DNA of 64,000 nucleotides from Alphaproteobacteria bacterium (GTDB lineage Bacteria > Pseudomonadota > Alphaproteobacteria > UBA8366): the NCBI GenBank assembly GCA_028281325.1, contig JANQKC010000035.1, positions 62,001-126,000 on the forward strand, given 5' to 3'. This document shows positions 40,938 through 50,076 of this stretch, one piece after another. Made by a program: the position numbers and the translations under genes. How positions within the stretch are numbered: position 1 is the stretch's first letter; each line of letters starts with the position of its first letter. Under the pieces are notes generated by a model, which made no database searches, was not told the DNA's origin, and was given only the letters and a program-made list of their open reading frames with translations.

Positions 40938-41900
40938 ATGAGACATCTAAACCTACTGACCCGCACCACCGTTGCCGCGATCGCCATTGCGATGCCTTTT
41001 ACGATGGCGCACGCAGCCGACGGCAAGAAGCCGAGTCAAGTTACCATCAGCGTCGGAAACCCCGGCACGCCGTGGAGCGTGGTCGGCGCTACGATCAGCC
41101 AGATCATGGCAAAGAACGGCGTCAAGTCGAACACCGAACTTGGCGGCGGACTGTCGAATGTCGTGACCGTCTCCAACAATCGCACCAACACCGGGTTCAC
41201 GATGGCGGCCGTGCTGCCGATGGCGCGCGAGGGCAAAAAACCGTTCCCCAAAAAGATCGATAATATCCGGGCGATCGGATCGTTCATGACCAACGCGACC
41301 CACGTCATGGTCCGGCAAGACGCCGGCGTGAAAAGCTATGCCGACCTCAAGGGCAAGGCCTTCGCGACGCAGCCCATCGGGAATGTCACGACCCTCGCCT
41401 TTCAGATCTTGCTGGAAGCCGCCGGCCTGTCGGAGAAAGACCTGAAGATTTCGCGCGGCGGACAGAACTTCGGCGCCAACCAGTTGAAAGACCGCAAGGT
41501 GGTGGGCTTCACCGCGACCACCGGCTATCCGGCGGCGGCGTTCCTCGACGCGGCGCAAACCATCGACGTCACCTTCCTGCCGATCGACGACCAAATCCTT
41601 GCCAACGTGCAAAAGGTCAACTCGGGTTTCGTCCGGCATGAACTGCCCGCCAAACTGTATCGCGGACAAGACACGCCGGTGCCGACCATGGCGACCCAAT
41701 CCATGCTGATCACGAACACCAACGTGACGGATGACGAAGCCTACTTCATCACCAAGACGATCGTGGAAAACCTGGGCACGATCAAAAAGGTGCATGCATC
41801 CGTAAGGCATGTAACGCCCGAGTTCATGGCGACGCCACCGGCCGTCGAGCTGCATCCCGGCGCGAAGCGCTACTACATGGAAAAGGGTTACCTGAAATAG
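40938..41900 (+). CDS. TAXI family TRAP transporter substrate-binding protein
   Basis: 320 residues. Signal peptide MRHLNLLTRTTVAAIAIA, cleaved near AHA-AD (about residue 27). The mature protein has the TAXI layout: SVGNPGTPWSVVGATISQIMAKNG, TELGGGLSNVVTVSNNRTNTGFT, PIGNVTTLAFQILLEAAGLS, GFTATTGYPAAAFLD. It binds a solute in the periplasm and hands it to the fused TRAP permease. Start uncertain by 15 bp; an ATG at 40923 is also in frame. A strong hairpin follows its stop, likely to reduce transcription into the permease. Confidence 0.9.
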   Translation: MRHLNLLTRTTVAAIAIAMPFTMAHAADGKKPSQVTISVGNPGTPWSVVGATISQIMAKNGVKSNTELGGGLSNVVTVSNNRTNTGFTMAAVLPMAREGKKPFPKKIDNIRAIGSFMTNATHVMVRQDAGVKSYADLKGKAFATQPIGNVTTLAFQILLEAAGLSEKDLKISRGGQNFGANQLKDRKVVGFTATTGYPAAAFLDAAQTIDVTFLPIDDQILANVQKVNSGFVRHELPAKLYRGQDTPVPTMATQSMLITNTNVTDDEAYFITKTIVENLGTIKKVHASVRHVTPEFMATPPAVELHPGAKRYYMEKGYLK

Positions 41901-41909
41901 GACCCTTGA

Positions 41910-41938
41910 AACGGGATCGGCCGGAGGCCGGTCCCGTT
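41910..41938 (+). terminator. Strong hairpin between binding protein and permease genes
   Basis: AACGGGATCGGCC and GGCCGGTCCCGTT make a 13-bp stem with one wobble around a GGA loop. Few T residues follow (CCTTG), so it could act as a partial terminator or mRNA stabiliser that keeps the binding protein in excess over the permease. Confidence 0.6.
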
Positions 41939-42017
41939 CCTTGCCATTGACCGAGCCCCACACCCTGACTCGGGTGTTCGGGAACGACAGTAGTCACTCA
42001 ATCGTCGAGGATTGTGG

Positions 42018-44204
42018 ATGACGGATTCTGCGCTGCGCCTTGTGCAACGATTCGGCCTGAAAGGACTTGTGGCCATCGTCGCCTTTACTATGTCGGCCTA
42101 CCACCTGACGGTCGGCTATCTGGGTGAGCCGGTCGCCGAAGTGCATCGGCCGGTCCACGTCCTGTTCGCCCTGCTCATCTTGTTCTGGGCCTCCGAGCGC
42201 AGTGACGATCCGGCCAAGCGCCGCAGTCAACTTGTCATCGACCTGTCTTTGTCCGGCTTGCTGCTGGCCGCCTGCGGCTACCTTTTCATCAACGCGGTCT
42301 ATATCAGCGAGCGCATGATCTACGTGACGCCGCTGACGCCGGTCGAGATTACCATGGGCGTCGCGCTGATCCTGTTGATCCTGGAGGCCGCCCGCCGGTC
42401 GGTGGGATGGGTGCTCGTGATCGTCGGCGGCGTGTTCCTGATCTATACCCAGATCGGCCCATACATGTCGGGGCCGTTCTGGCACAACGGGTACAGCATC
42501 GAACAGACCATCGAGCATATGTACCTGACGACCTACGGTATATGGACGACGCCGGTCGCGGTCACCGCCAGTTTCGTCTTCCTGTTCGTCCTATTCGGAT
42601 CGTTGCTGCTTTCGTCCGGCGCCGGCGATTTCTTCACCGACCTCGCCAAGGCGCTGACCGGTCGGCAGATCGGCGGCCCCGCGAAGACCGCCGTCGTCGG
42701 CAGCGCCTTCATGGGCACGCTGTCGGGCAGTTCGGCCGCCAACGTGGTGACCACCGGCTCCTTCACGATTCCCGCCATGAAGCGCGCCGGGTATCGCGGG
42801 CATTTCGCAGCCGGCGTCGAGGCCTGCGCGTCCTGCGGCGGACAACTGACGCCGCCGATCATGGGCTCCGCCGCCTTCATCATGATGGAATTCGTCGGCA
42901 TCTCCTATGTCGAGGTCATGAAAGTCGCGATCATCCCCGCCATGCTGTATTTCATCGCGTGTTTCGGCATGGTCGACCTGGAAGCGCGCCGGGCCGGCAT
43001 AAAGCCACTCCCGCCGGAGGGCATTCCGACCGTTTGGTCCGTCCTCAAGCGGCGCGGCTATCTGCTGCTCGCGATCATCGCGTTGCTCTACTATCTCTTC
43101 GAAGGCTACACGCCGTCGACCGCGGCCTTCTGGGCGATCATCTATCTCGCCAGCCTCGTCGTCATCTTCGATGAAGAAACCCGCCGGCCGTGGGTGTTCG
43201 CCCTGATACCTGTGCTTTCCTTCGCCTGGTACCTGGCGCCCGGATTCACCGCGATCAATGCGTTGTCCGGTGGGTTGATCACGACCGCATTGGTCGTGCT
43301 CGGACTCGATCACGCCGTCCGGATGCGGTTCGTCAAGATCGTGTGGACCGCCGCCGTCGAGGCGCCGAAACTGATCGCCCCGGTCACGGTGGCCTGCGCG
43401 GTCGGCGGTATCATCATCGGCGTCATCTCGCTGACCGGCCTCGGCGAGCGCATGAGCGCCATCGTCCTGGAATTCGGCGGCGGCTATCTCTTCTTCACCT
43501 TGTTCCTGACCATGGTGATGGCCGTGTTCCTCGGCATGGGCATGCCGACATCGGGCGCGTATGTGGTGCTGGCCACGCTTCTCGTGCCGGCGTTGGAAGG
43601 CATGCTGGTGCCGCACTACGGCAGCGTCTTCGGCCTGCCGGAAGCCGACGCCAGCAAGATCGCCATCGTGGCATCGCATATGTTCATCATCTATTGCGCG
43701 TCGAAGTCGTCGCTGACGCCCCCCGTGGCGATCGCGTCCTATGCCGCCGCCGCCGTGGCGAATACGGACCCGTGGAAGACCAGCATGACCGCCTTCCGTA
43801 TCGGTCTGCCGATTTTCATCATCCCCTATATGTTCATCTACGGACCGGAACTCCTTTGGTATCTCAGTCCGGCGCAGATCATCCTCTCGACATTGACGGC
43901 GATCATCGGCGTGCTCACCCTGTCCGTCACCTGTATCGGCTGGCTGATCGTGCCGTTGAACTTGATGGAACGCGGCATCTCGATGGTCGCCGCGTTGTTC
44001 CTCATGTTCTCGGGCTGGCGAACCGACCTTGTCGGACTGGCATTGGTTGCGATTCTCATCGCCATAGCCTATTGGCGATACAAGCGCGCCGAGGCCCGCG
44101 GCGAAAACCTGCAGCACTATGCCGGCGATATGGCGGTCGATGAGGATGATAGCATCGAAGACGCCTCCGCGTCGGCCGTGCGCGGCAACCCACCGGGGGA
44201 TTGA
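42018..44204 (+). CDS. TRAP transporter fused permease (4TM/12TM) subunit, TAXI type
   Basis: 728 residues, highly hydrophobic throughout. It fuses the small (about 1-130) and large (about 150-700) TRAP permease subunits. Landmarks include GAGDFFTDLAKALTGRQIGGPAKTAVVGSAFMGTLSGSSAANVVTTGSFTIPAMKRAG and ACASCGGQLTPPIMGSAAFIM, characteristic of the fused family. It imports a solute with Na+ co-transport. The acidic, hydrophilic C-terminus DEDDSIEDASAS is cytoplasmic. Start at ATG 42018, preceded by GAGG. Confidence 0.94.
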   Translation: MTDSALRLVQRFGLKGLVAIVAFTMSAYHLTVGYLGEPVAEVHRPVHVLFALLILFWASERSDDPAKRRSQLVIDLSLSGLLLAACGYLFINAVYISERMIYVTPLTPVEITMGVALILLILEAARRSVGWVLVIVGGVFLIYTQIGPYMSGPFWHNGYSIEQTIEHMYLTTYGIWTTPVAVTASFVFLFVLFGSLLLSSGAGDFFTDLAKALTGRQIGGPAKTAVVGSAFMGTLSGSSAANVVTTGSFTIPAMKRAGYRGHFAAGVEACASCGGQLTPPIMGSAAFIMMEFVGISYVEVMKVAIIPAMLYFIACFGMVDLEARRAGIKPLPPEGIPTVWSVLKRRGYLLLAIIALLYYLFEGYTPSTAAFWAIIYLASLVVIFDEETRRPWVFALIPVLSFAWYLAPGFTAINALSGGLITTALVVLGLDHAVRMRFVKIVWTAAVEAPKLIAPVTVACAVGGIIIGVISLTGLGERMSAIVLEFGGGYLFFTLFLTMVMAVFLGMGMPTSGAYVVLATLLVPALEGMLVPHYGSVFGLPEADASKIAIVASHMFIIYCASKSSLTPPVAIASYAAAAVANTDPWKTSMTAFRIGLPIFIIPYMFIYGPELLWYLSPAQIILSTLTAIIGVLTLSVTCIGWLIVPLNLMERGISMVAALFLMFSGWRTDLVGLALVAILIAIAYWRYKRAEARGENLQHYAGDMAVDEDDSIEDASASAVRGNPPGD

Positions 44205-44324
44205 AACCGCGATGGAAGGTAGCGTCGGCTCATCCATTGCGGTCACGGTCAATACACCGATTGATCCCCGCGTCCGGGAAAATGCAACATCCGCACAACA
44301 CGAGAAGACAGGAAAACTGCGTAC

Positions 44325-46400
44325 ATGAATGGTGGTAACAGATTAGCGGTCGACATCGGCGGCACGTTTACCGACGTCGTCGTGGAAAGCGGCAGCGAGC
44401 GGTTCAGCACCAAGGTGCTGACGACGCCGCAAGCACCCGAGCAAGGCGTCCTCGACGGGGTCAACCGCATCCTGACGGAGTCGGGTATCGCGCCCGGCAG
44501 TCTCGACCTGGCGATCCATGGCACGACGCTCGCCACCAATGCGCTGATCGAACGCAAGGGCGCGCGCACTGCTTTGGTAACGACCGACGGGTTCCGGGAT
44601 TCAGTCGAGATCGCCTACGAGCACCGCTTCGAGCAATACGATGTCTATATGGAGCGGCCGACTCCATTGGTGCCGCGCTACCGGCGCCTCACGGTCCCCG
44701 AGCGGATCGCGGCGGACGGTACGGTCCTGCGCGAGCTGGACGAAGACGCGGTCAAGGCATTGGTGCCGGTGCTGCAAGAACAAGGCGTCGACGCCGTCGC
44801 GGTCTGCCTGCTGCACAGCTATGTGAACCCGGACCACGAAACGCGGGTACGCGACATCCTCGCCGCCGCCCTGCCCGGCGTCGCGATCACCTTGTCCTGC
44901 GAAGTCTGCCCGGAGATTCGCGAATACGAACGCACCTCGACCGCCTGCGCCAACGCCTATGTCCAACCGATGATGGCGGGATATCTCGACCGGCTGCGCA
45001 CGGGATTGAAGGATATCGGCGTCGCGTGCCCGCTGCTGCTGATGATGTCCAGCGGCGGCGTCACGACGGTGGAGACCGCCATGGCCTTCCCGATCCGCTT
45101 GGTCGAATCCGGACCGGCCGGCGGGGCGATCCTGGCGCTCAACATCGCCGCCGAAAACAGCATCGAAAAGGCGCTGTCTTTCGACATGGGCGGCACGACC
45201 GCGAAGATCACTCTGATCGACGACTACCGGCCGCAACTGTCCCGTCACTTCGAGGTGGCGCGCATGTATCGCTTCCTAAAGGGCAGCGGCCTGCCGATCC
45301 GCATTCCCGTAATCGACATGGTCGAAATCGGCGCGGGCGGCGGGTCGATCGCGTCGCTCGACGAGTTGCAACGCATCACCGTCGGTCCCGAAAGCGCCGG
45401 GTCCGATCCCGGGCCGGCCGCCTATGCGCGCGGCGGCGCAGAACCGACCGTCACCGACGCCGACGTCGCGATGGGCAAGATCGATCCCGCGAAGTTCGCC
45501 GGCGGCAAGGTCACCATCGAACCGGCGCGGGCGAAAGAGGCGGTCGACCGGGTCGTCGGCGGTCCCCGCGACATGACGACCGAGATCGCCGCCGCCGGCA
45601 TTTCCGAAATCGTCACCGAGAACATGGCCAACGCGGCCCGCGTCCATGCGATCGAGAACGGGAAGGAAACCGCCGACCGTACGCTGATCGCCTTCGGCGG
45701 CGCCGCCCCGCTGCACGCCGCGCGCCTTGCCGGAAAGCTCGGCGTCGACCGGATCATCGTGCCGCAGGGGGCGGGCGTCGGGTCCGCCGTCGGCTTCCTC
45801 CGCGCACCGATCGCCTACGAGGTGGTGCGCACGCGGTTCATGTCCCTGCCGAAGTTCGACACGGCCTTCGTCAACGACCTGTTCCGGGACATGCGCGCGG
45901 AGGCGGAGTCCGTCGTTCGCATGGGCGCGCCGGACGAGGAACTCGTTGAAGTGCGCACCGCCTTCATGCGGTATCGCGGCCAGGGACACGAGATCGCCGT
46001 CACCTTGCCGTCGCGGGACTACGGACCGGAAGACGCGTCGATCTTCGAAGACGCATTCGACCGCGAGTATCAATCGCTTTATTCCCGCGTCATTCCCAAC
46101 CTCGAGATCGAGGTGCTGAGCTGGACGCTGTCTTTGGCCACGGACCAACCGCTCCCCGACGCGGCCGACCCGCCGGATGAGCAATACGCTGCGAAGGCCG
46201 ACGGCGCGCGGTCGGTCCTCGATATCGATAGCGGCGTTATGGTCGATGCGGCGATTTTCCATCGCGACGCCCTTCGTCCGGGCGCCATGGTCCCCTCGCC
46301 GGCGATCATCGTGGAAGACGAAACATCGACTTTCGTGCCGGACGGATTCAGCGCAACCGTGAACCAACTCGGCCAAATCGTCATAACCCGGGAGGCGTAA
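44325..46400 (+). CDS. Hydantoinase/oxoprolinase subunit A family protein (HyuA-like), second copy
   Basis: 691 residues. AVDIGGTFTDVVVESGSE is the N-terminal ATP motif, AIHGTTLATNALIERKGARTAL follows, and FDMGGTTAKITLIDD lies near residue 287. It is a clear paralogue of the gene at 38566, and the two share the same partner and orientation logic around the TRAP genes. Together with the downstream HyuB it forms the second ATP-dependent ring-opening complex of the cluster. The frame begins at MNGGNRLAVDIGG; a 38-codon open frame that ends on this ATG has no support. Confidence 0.93.
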   Translation: MNGGNRLAVDIGGTFTDVVVESGSERFSTKVLTTPQAPEQGVLDGVNRILTESGIAPGSLDLAIHGTTLATNALIERKGARTALVTTDGFRDSVEIAYEHRFEQYDVYMERPTPLVPRYRRLTVPERIAADGTVLRELDEDAVKALVPVLQEQGVDAVAVCLLHSYVNPDHETRVRDILAAALPGVAITLSCEVCPEIREYERTSTACANAYVQPMMAGYLDRLRTGLKDIGVACPLLLMMSSGGVTTVETAMAFPIRLVESGPAGGAILALNIAAENSIEKALSFDMGGTTAKITLIDDYRPQLSRHFEVARMYRFLKGSGLPIRIPVIDMVEIGAGGGSIASLDELQRITVGPESAGSDPGPAAYARGGAEPTVTDADVAMGKIDPAKFAGGKVTIEPARAKEAVDRVVGGPRDMTTEIAAAGISEIVTENMANAARVHAIENGKETADRTLIAFGGAAPLHAARLAGKLGVDRIIVPQGAGVGSAVGFLRAPIAYEVVRTRFMSLPKFDTAFVNDLFRDMRAEAESVVRMGAPDEELVEVRTAFMRYRGQGHEIAVTLPSRDYGPEDASIFEDAFDREYQSLYSRVIPNLEIEVLSWTLSLATDQPLPDAADPPDEQYAAKADGARSVLDIDSGVMVDAAIFHRDALRPGAMVPSPAIIVEDETSTFVPDGFSATVNQLGQIVITREA

Positions 46401-46404
46401 CCCG

Positions 46405-48126
46405 ATGACCGACAACCGACTGCACGAAATCCGCCATGAGGTGATGTGGAACCGCCTGATCTCCGTCGTCGAGGAACAGGCCCAAACGCTTGTGCGCACC
46501 GCGTTCAGCACCTCGACCCGCGAGGCGGGCGACGTGTCCGCCGGGGTCTTCGACTGCGACGGCCAGATGCTGGCCCAGGCGGTGACCGGCACGCCCGGAC
46601 ACGTGAATTCGATGGCGCGCGCGGTGGTTCACTTCCTGGACGTGTTCCCGGCCGACCAGATGAAGGAAGGCGACGCCTACATCACCAACGACCCTTGGAA
46701 GGGCACCGGGCATCTGCACGACCTGACGGTCGTGTCGCCGACCTTCAAGGACGGCAAGCCGGTCGCCCTCTTCGCCTGCACCAGCCATCTGGTCGACATC
46801 GGCGGCATCGGCCTCGCGCCCGACGGCAAGCAGGTCTATCACGAAGGTCTGTTCATCCCGATCATGCCGCTGGCGCGCGGCGGCGAGATGGATGAGTGGC
46901 TGCTGACCCTGATCCGCGCCAATGTGCGCGAACCCGTCCAGGTCGAAGGCGATATCTACGCCCTGGTCGCGTGCAACGAAACCGGCAGCCGGCGCTTGCT
47001 CGCCATGATGGACGAATACGGCCTCGACGCGTTGGACGACCTCGGAATGTATATCATCGAGCAAAGCCGTATCGCGATGAACGAGGCCATCGGCAAACTG
47101 CCGAAAGGCACCTGGACCAGCAGCATGCGGATCGACGGCTACGAGGAACCGATCGACCTCTGCGCGGCCGTCACTATCGACGAAACGGAAATCCGCGTCG
47201 ACTACGACGGCACCTCGGGCACCTCCGACCGCGGGATCAATTGCCCCATGTGCTACACCGAGGCCTATACGGCCTTCGGCATCCGTTGCATCGTGGCGCC
47301 GCGCGTGCCGAACAATGCCGGGTCGCTGGATTCGATCAAGGTCACCGCCCCGGAGAACACCATCGTCAACGCGCCGCATCCCTGCGCCGTCGTCGCCCGC
47401 TCGACGATCGGCCATATGCTGCCGGACGTGGTGTTCGGCGCGATCCACCAGGCGATGCCCGACCGCGTGCCGGCCGAGGGCACGTCGAACCTCTGGAACC
47501 TCAAGCTCGGCGCGGGGCACGGCATCACCGGCAGCGGCGCCGACGGGTCGACGGCCTTCATGGTCACCAGTTTCCACAGCGGCGGCGCGGGCGCGCGGCC
47601 CAAGCAGGACGGCCTCTCCGCCACGCCCTTCCCCAGCGGCGTCCGCAACGTCCCGGTCGAGATCACCGAGGCGATCACCCCGATCGTGATCTGGCGCAAG
47701 GATTACCGCACCGATTCGGGCGGCGCGGGCGCACAACGCGGCGGCCTCGGCCAGACCATGGAACTGACCAATCGCGAGGACGTTGCCTTCGGCATCTTCG
47801 CTAGTTTCGAACGTGTCGTCTTCCCGGCCCGCGGCCGCGACGGCGGCGCACCTGGCGAGAAGGGCCGGCTACGGCTCGATTCCGGCGCGGAACTTCGCAA
47901 CAAGGGCTTTCAAGTCGTCCCCGCCCTGGACCGTTTGATCGTGGAGATGCCGGGCGGCGGCGGGTATGGCGATCCGATGACGCGCGATGCCGCGCAAGTC
48001 GCGGACGATGTGCGAAACGGCCTGGTCACCGCCGAAGCGGCAAAACGGGATTACGGCGTCGTCACCATGCCGGACGGCAGCCTCGACGCCACGGCGACCG
48101 AGTCCCTGCGCGCGAAACCACGCTGA
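46405..48126 (+). CDS. Hydantoinase/oxoprolinase subunit B family protein (HyuB-like), second copy
   Basis: 573 residues, starting 4 bp after the HyuA stop. It has LHEIRHEVMWNRLISVVEEQAQTLVRTAFS, ITNDPWKGTGHLHDLTVV, DYDGTSGTSDRGINCPMCYTEAYTAFG, and the C-terminal MPGGGGYGDPMTRDA, all family-typical. Paralogue of the gene at 36923. The HpcH aldolase follows after 24 bp, so a carbon-chain cleavage may follow ring opening. Confidence 0.92.
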   Translation: MTDNRLHEIRHEVMWNRLISVVEEQAQTLVRTAFSTSTREAGDVSAGVFDCDGQMLAQAVTGTPGHVNSMARAVVHFLDVFPADQMKEGDAYITNDPWKGTGHLHDLTVVSPTFKDGKPVALFACTSHLVDIGGIGLAPDGKQVYHEGLFIPIMPLARGGEMDEWLLTLIRANVREPVQVEGDIYALVACNETGSRRLLAMMDEYGLDALDDLGMYIIEQSRIAMNEAIGKLPKGTWTSSMRIDGYEEPIDLCAAVTIDETEIRVDYDGTSGTSDRGINCPMCYTEAYTAFGIRCIVAPRVPNNAGSLDSIKVTAPENTIVNAPHPCAVVARSTIGHMLPDVVFGAIHQAMPDRVPAEGTSNLWNLKLGAGHGITGSGADGSTAFMVTSFHSGGAGARPKQDGLSATPFPSGVRNVPVEITEAITPIVIWRKDYRTDSGGAGAQRGGLGQTMELTNREDVAFGIFASFERVVFPARGRDGGAPGEKGRLRLDSGAELRNKGFQVVPALDRLIVEMPGGGGYGDPMTRDAAQVADDVRNGLVTAEAAKRDYGVVTMPDGSLDATATESLRAKPR

Positions 48127-48150
48127 CGCATCCCGATCAGGAGAGAAGAC

Positions 48151-48939
48151 ATGATCAAATCCAACCCGGTCCGCGAAATCCTGCAGGACGGTAAACCCGC
48201 CATCGGCACATGGGTCACGCTGTGCCCGCATCCCCGGATCATCTCCCTCTATACGGCCTGCGGCTTCGATTTCGTCATCATCGAGATGGAGCACACGGAT
48301 TTCGGCCTCGATACGGTTGGCCCGCTGCTGCTGACGGCACGCGAAGCGGGGCTGACGCCCTTCGTCCGCCCGCCGGGCACGCGCGACCCGCACGACTTGA
48401 CGCGCTTGCTCGACTCCGGTGCGCAGGGGTTGGTCTTGCCGTCGATCGATACAGTGGAGCAGATTCAGACGATCCTGGCGGCGACCAAGTTCCATCCGAT
48501 GGGGCATCGCCCGCTCAACCTGCGCGGGCCGCACACGGATTACATCTCGGGTGATACGGACGCGATGACCAAGCATCTGAACGCCCACACGCTTTCGGTC
48601 GTGATGATCGAGAGCCAGACCGGCGTCGCAAACCTGGCCGACATCTGCGCGGTCGACGGCGTCGACGCGATCATGATCGGCCCGGACGACCTGTCGCAGG
48701 ATATGGGTATCCCAGGCGAACTGGAGCATCCGGACCTTCTGGCCGTGATCGATACAATATTCGCAACATGCGAGAAGGCCGGCATGCCCTGTGGATTGAC
48801 CAGCCACACCGTTGAGAAAGCGACCCATTGGCTCGGCAAGGGCGCACAGTGGATGCCCTATTCCAATGACGCCGCCATGGTGTTCAACGCCGCCAAAATG
48901 GCGCTTCCGACGCTGAAGAAAGCGGCGGGACGCGACTAG
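48151..48939 (+). CDS. HpcH/HpaI aldolase/citrate lyase family protein
   Basis: 262 residues, TIM-barrel class-II aldolase. It has MIKSNPVREILQDGKPAIGTWV, EMEHTDFGLDTV with the metal-region Glu/Asp, QGLVLPSIDTVEQ, MIESQTGVANL and DAIMIGPDDLSQDMG. Such enzymes split hydroxy-acyl compounds into pyruvate plus an aldehyde or acetyl unit. Its position as the last gene of the TRAP-HyuAB operon suggests a step after ring opening. A weak terminator is 70 bp downstream. Confidence 0.91.
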   Translation: MIKSNPVREILQDGKPAIGTWVTLCPHPRIISLYTACGFDFVIIEMEHTDFGLDTVGPLLLTAREAGLTPFVRPPGTRDPHDLTRLLDSGAQGLVLPSIDTVEQIQTILAATKFHPMGHRPLNLRGPHTDYISGDTDAMTKHLNAHTLSVVMIESQTGVANLADICAVDGVDAIMIGPDDLSQDMGIPGELEHPDLLAVIDTIFATCEKAGMPCGLTSHTVEKATHWLGKGAQWMPYSNDAAMVFNAAKMALPTLKKAAGRD

Positions 48940-49008
48940 GGCTAGAGGGTCGAGAGAGTAAACGACGCTCGCGAACCGAAAACATGGTCCGTCGCGGAGC
49001 GGTTAACG

Positions 49009-49044
49009 AAGGGTTACCGGCAGGACACACGCCGATAACCCTTT
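49009..49044. terminator. Hairpin between the aldolase gene and the 48-codon gene, possible bidirectional terminator
   Basis: AAGGGTTA and TAACCCTT (8 bp), extended inward by CGGC/GCCG after one mismatch, flank a 9-nt loop. Rightward reading leaves TTTG, leftward TTCGTT, so U-tracts are short. Both neighbouring genes end at this point. Confidence 0.45.
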
Positions 49045-49064
49045 GACGCATATGCGTCCCAACT

Positions 49065-49211
49065 TTAGTGATCAGAGTGAATTTCAGCGAGCAATTCGAG
49101 GTGGCGCACTTCGTCGGCTGCCTGAGCGGCGGTTTCGAACGACCCGATCTGGTGCAGCATCGCGATCTGCTGGGTCAGCATTTGCGCCATCATCTGAGCG
49201 GTATCGGCCAT
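49065..49211 (-). CDS. Small hypothetical protein, 48 residues
   Basis: MADTAQMMAQMLTQQIAMLHQIG, then FETAAQAADEVRHLELLAEIHSDH: an amphipathic, helix-rich protein with no signal. The Shine-Dalgarno GGAGG, 7-8 bases before the ATG, is near perfect and is the main support that this tiny frame is real. Codon use fits the genome. The spacing of hydrophobic residues suggests helix-helix or coiled-coil contact. No function is recognised. Confidence 0.65.
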   Translation of the reverse strand: MADTAQMMAQMLTQQIAMLHQIGSFETAAQAADEVRHLELLAEIHSDH

Positions 49212-49375
49212 TTGTTCATCCTCCGTAAGATCGTTACCTCTCTATACGGGACGGAATGAGCGTCGGATCAGCGATCGGAGACAATACCGGGTGAAAATGA
49301 TCGCCATGTCCCGACCATTCCAGGAAATCCAATAGCCGGCCCTGTTCGTATGCCTGATAGAAAGGCAGTATTCGT

Positions 49376-49672
49376 ATGGACCAACTTCACCACATTGCAA
49401 TTCCCGTTACAGACATCGCGGCGGCCGTCGAGTGGTACCAAACCCGCTTCGACGTTGCCACCGCCTACCAGGACGACAGTTGGGCGCTGCTCAAGTTCGA
49501 CAATATTGCGCTTGCCCTTGTCCTACCGGACCAGCACCCGGCGCATTTCGCGATCGAGCGGAAGGATGCGGAAAGCTATGGAACGCTGACACCGCACCGC
49601 GACGGCACCGCCTCGGTATATGTCGAAGACCCCTGGCGCAATGTCATCGAAATCCTGGCGTCTTCCGAATGA
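49376..49672 (+). CDS. VOC family protein, single module
   Basis: 98 residues, a single VOC module: MDQLHHIAIPVTDIAAAVEWYQTRF at the start and VYVEDPWRNVIEIL at the end. Active members dimerise to make a metal site; the first ligand could be the His of HHIAIP and the last Glu is in IEIL. The next gene overlaps its stop by 4 bp (ATGA), so VOC and DCC proteins are made together. Confidence 0.82.
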   Translation: MDQLHHIAIPVTDIAAAVEWYQTRFDVATAYQDDSWALLKFDNIALALVLPDQHPAHFAIERKDAESYGTLTPHRDGTASVYVEDPWRNVIEILASSE

Positions 49673-50076
49673 CAAGCAGATCGGCTGATACTCCCGGTGC
49701 GGTCACGGTTTTTTATGACGGTGCGTGCCCGCTCTGCGAGCGCGAGATCGCCTTCTACCGGAAGTGCCGAAACGCCGACGCGATCGATTGGGTCGACGTG
49801 AGCCAATGCACGGCCGACGAGGTGACGCCCGGTCTGTCGAAGGCGGACGCGTTGGCCCGCTTCCACGTCATCGGCGCCGAGGGCGAGTTGGTTTCCGGCG
49901 GCACCGCTTTTCGAGAAGTCTGGACCGTGCTGCCGGCCTTCCGGATTTGGGGCCGGCTGTTTCGCGGCCGCCTCCCATCGTGGCTGCTCAACAAAGCCTA
50001 CGACATCTTCCTAAGGGTTCGGCCCGGACTTCAAGCAGTCTTGCTGCGCCGGGCGGCCACCGAGAGATCCCCTTGA
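49669..50076 (+). CDS. DCC-family thiol-disulphide oxidoreductase-like protein (DUF393)
   Basis: 135 residues. The DUF393 motif DGACPLCEREIAFYRK holds the CxxC pair, in a thioredoxin-like fold; a GG(T/A)xAFxExW-like stretch is GGTAFREVWTVLPAFRIWG, typical of the family. Members are proposed oxidoreductases of unknown partner. It overlaps both neighbours, the VOC gene upstream (4 bp) and the SDR downstream (TTGA), so the three are one operon. Confidence 0.82.
   Translation: MTSRSADTPGAVTVFYDGACPLCEREIAFYRKCRNADAIDWVDVSQCTADEVTPGLSKADALARFHVIGAEGELVSGGTAFREVWTVLPAFRIWGRLFRGRLPSWLLNKAYDIFLRVRPGLQAVLLRRAATERSP

Noticed and set aside
44212-44328. 38-codon frame between the TRAP permease and the second HyuA
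   Set aside because: Ends on the HyuA start codon, but has no RBS and no homology.
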